Of a DNA stretch of 64,000 bases, positions 61,856 through 64,000 are shown in pieces. The notes beneath the pieces were generated by a model. It searched no databases. It was not told the origin of the DNA and saw only the letters and a list, made by a program, of their open reading frames with translations. Origin of the DNA: Spiroplasma kunkelii CR2-3x (GTDB lineage Bacteria; Bacillota_I; Bacilli_A; Mycoplasmatales; Mycoplasmataceae). Within the stretch, counting starts at the first letter, position 1, and each line of letters opens with the position of its first letter. The stretch covers positions 1,178,001 to 1,242,000 of the forward strand of contig NZ_CP010899.1 of assembly GCF_001274875.1 (NCBI RefSeq), written 5' to 3'. Both the position numbers and the translations under genes were made by a program.

Positions 61856-63394
61856 TTATAAAATTGGTGCGACTAATTTTAAACATGTTAACAATAGTCG
61901 ATAACTCAAGGGTTTATATTTAATTGGTCATTCCTGTCATAAAATTGAATGTTCATAATCTCATTCTCAACGAGGAATAAAGCTTACAACTACCTCTGGA
62001 TCATAAATAACTACTGTTGTTTGATGGTCAGAAAAGAAACTACGGTAATCTAAATTACAAGTCCCAATCACAGCAATATCATCATCAAAAATAGCAATTT
62101 TATTATGACTAAAAGTATTATTCATTTCATAAATTTTAACACCACTAGCAAATAAAGGTTTACAGTAACTTTTTGTTATATCTAAAACAAAAATTTTATC
62201 AGTCAAACCTGGAATTGTCAAACGAACATCAACTCCAGCACGTGCTGCAAGAATTAAAGCTTGAATAAGATCATCTGGTGGAATAAAATAAGGGGTTGAT
62301 AATCAAACTCGTTTACTAGCTTTGTTAATTAATGAAATATATAGGTCTTTGGTAATTGAATGATCAATGCTAGGGCTATGATTAACAATTTGTAAATGTG
62401 ATTTACCCTTTATATTGTATTGTTTTGGTGCTAAAATGGCTGGTTCTAAATCTGTGATTATTTCATGACGTTTAGTTGCAAAAAATCAGTCATCAGCAAA
62501 AATTACTTCCAAACCTCGAACCGCTTCACCTTCAATTCGTACTTGTGTATCATGAAAAATTCCAAACTTTCATGATTTATCAACATATAAATCGGTTAAA
62601 TTAATTCCACCTGTATAACCAATTAAACCATCAATAATAACATCTTTACGATGATTACGATAATTGGCATTCCCACTAATAAAAGGTGTAATAATTGGTA
62701 AATATTTATGAACTCGAACACCAGCTTTAATTAATTTTTTAATACTTTTTTTACTAATTTTAAAGTAACTACCAACATGGTCATAAATCATATAAACCCG
62801 AACACCAGCTGCAATTCGCTCTTTTAAAACTGCTAAAAAAGATTCAAATAGTTCACCATCAGCAACAATAAAATAAGTTAATAAAATATATTGTTGTGCT
62901 TGTTGTAAATCTGTTAATAATGCTTTAAAAACACGTGTACCATTTGTAATTATTTTAATTTTATTATTTTGGTATAGTGGCTTATTCGCATGCCGCATTA
63001 ATAATTCAATAACATTCCCAAATTTTTGATTAGGAGCAGTATATTTTATTAAACATGTCTTATTTTTTTTACAATAAGTATCATATTCTAATTTATTTAA
63101 ATGATTGTACAATAATGATTTTTTATTTGAATAATGATATTTTCGACCAAAAAAAACATATGAACATAGACCAATAAATGGCACAAAATTAATAAAAATA
63201 ATTCAAGAAAATTTAACTTCATAACGTCGTTTGGAAAAAAAGAAAAAGAATGAGAAAATTAAATCAATAATAATAATTCCTAAAAAAATATATAAGAATT
63301 TAACATTGAAAATAATAAAGACAACAAGTAACCCCATAATCGCCATACCAAATAAAAAAATCATTGATAAAATAATTTTTAATCAATTTTTCAT
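61856..63394 (-). CDS. cls: Cardiolipin synthase
   Basis: 512 aa, ATG 63394 (RBS GGGGAAG), TAA 61856. Two N-terminal helices ('MIFLFGMAIMGLLVVFIIF', 'FLYIFLGIIIIDLIFSFFF') plus a third ('IIFINFVPFIGLCSYVFFG'), then two PLD motifs: 'NYRNHRKDVIIDGLIGYTGG' (~250) and 'FSHNKIAIFDDDIAVIGTCN' (~425). Joins two phosphatidylglycerols into cardiolipin at the membrane. Complete. Confidence 0.92.
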
Positions 63395-63508
63395 TATTCT
63401 TCCCCTTTATTACACAATATTACTACTTTTATTATACCAATAATTTATAAAGAGTTATAAAAATTATTTATAACTCTTTATTACTTTTTTCGTTAAATGT
63501 AAATTAAA

Positions 63509-63599
63509 TGGCGGAACAGGAGAGACTCGAACTCTCGCGCCGGTTACCCGACCTAACACCTTAGCAGGGTGCCCTCTTCACCAACTTGAGTACTGTTCC
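63509..63599 (-). tRNA. tRNA-Ser(GCU)
   Basis: 91 nt with long variable arm. Acceptor GGAACAG/CTGTTCC, discriminator G, encoded CCA, T loop GTTCGAGTC, anticodon loop CTGCTAA giving GCU (reads AGC/AGU). Confidence 0.9.
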
Positions 63600-63726
63600 G
63601 TGGTGATACCTTATATATTATACAAAAGATATCATTTTAAACAAGAGAAAAAGATTATTTTTTTTTGTAGAAACCATATACATTTAAGACCAGTTCTATA
63701 GTCAGATTAAATATAGCGCTTTTTTA

Positions 63727-63993
63727 TTAATTTTCAAATAAATTAAATCTAAAAAATAATTTTAATCCTAATAAAAATGAATCTGGTATACATGGTATTA
63801 ATAATTCAGAAATATTTTTTTTACTGTTATTAACAACTAATTTATTAATATATAATAATATTTTTTCAGATATAGTATGTAATTGTTTCTTAATAGGATC
63901 AATTAATTTATTAACTAATTTTTCTAATCAATAAAATGGATTATTTTTTTTAACTGAATTAATTATTTTTCTTCATCTTAATAAAATTTTCAA
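63727..63993 (-). pseudogene. C-terminal fragment of an unknown protein, no start in window
   Basis: Open frame 'LKILLRWRKIINSVKKNNPF', 'YWLEKLVNKLIDPIKKQLHT', ends 'LLGLKLFFRFNLFEN' TAA. A TAA precedes it at 63994 and no ATG is present. Either the tail of a gene with an ochre mutation or a decayed piece. Not recognised. Confidence 0.35.
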
Positions 63994-64000
63994 TTAAACT

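Overview
The window is AT-rich DNA from a Spiroplasma, most likely of the S. citri group. Three things point there. UGA is read as tryptophan throughout: long genes such as pepF, mgtA, tyrS, proS and cls are only continuous when TGA is sense. Adjacent tRNA-Trp(CCA) and tRNA-Trp(UCA) genes are present. The DNA is littered with decayed SpV1-type plectrovirus proviruses carrying IS30-like transposases, and with fragments of a tailed phage.

Layout. 1-4.6 kb is decayed host DNA: a repeat-protein remnant split by an 83-bp palindrome, a membrane protein, a small ochre-interrupted gene, a lipoprotein remnant, and a glpX/aldo-keto reductase chimera. 4.66-5.82 kb is an intact multispanning transporter. 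6.1-9.1 kb (minus strand) is a tailed-phage early module: RuvC-like, recT, a coiled-coil gene, small genes, and a conserved structured intergenic element. 9.2-19.1 kb holds secreted and lipoprotein genes, pepF, pepA, an intact P-type Mg2+ ATPase, a broken and partly inverted second copy of it, and a PTS IIB. 19.18-24.89 kb is composite-transposon-like: two inverted ~1.5-kb copies of one chimeric virus/transposase element flank a lipoprotein gene and a membrane-protein gene. 25-28.9 kb is host debris plus an ICE-type transposase-like gene. 28.9-36.3 kb is a mosaic plectrovirus provirus carrying a second copy of the phage module. 36.35-38.5 kb is tyrS and two small membrane-protein genes. 38.8-40.8 kb is a transposase-like gene joined to a truncated P-loop kinase gene behind a 13-bp tandem array. 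41-43.9 kb is a C39-like remnant, a PLD-family nuclease remnant and a viral fragment. 44-51.2 kb is mainly housekeeping: pncB, broken ytpR and M42 peptidase, two degV genes, three tRNAs, a Fur-family regulator and acpP. 51.5-58.0 kb is a third copy of the phage module facing a decayed packaging/capsid block. 58.36 kb is an intact IS30-like transposase. 59.68-63.6 kb is proS, a conserved gene, cls and tRNA-Ser(GCU).

How it works together. The living content is a thin set of housekeeping genes (peptide digestion, Mg2+ uptake, translation, NAD salvage, fatty-acid and phospholipid metabolism) between stretches of viral and phage DNA. Decay has three recurrent signatures: CAA (Gln) to TAA changes, length changes in poly-A tracts, and small inversions that leave the two halves of a gene on opposite strands. 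The most interesting unexplained item is a ~265-330 nt, nearly identical, relatively GC-rich element present three times at the head of the phage early gene block, with nested long-range complementarity. I interpret it as a structured RNA or cis-regulatory leader of the phage.

All homology calls are from reading the sequence by eye; no database search was run.
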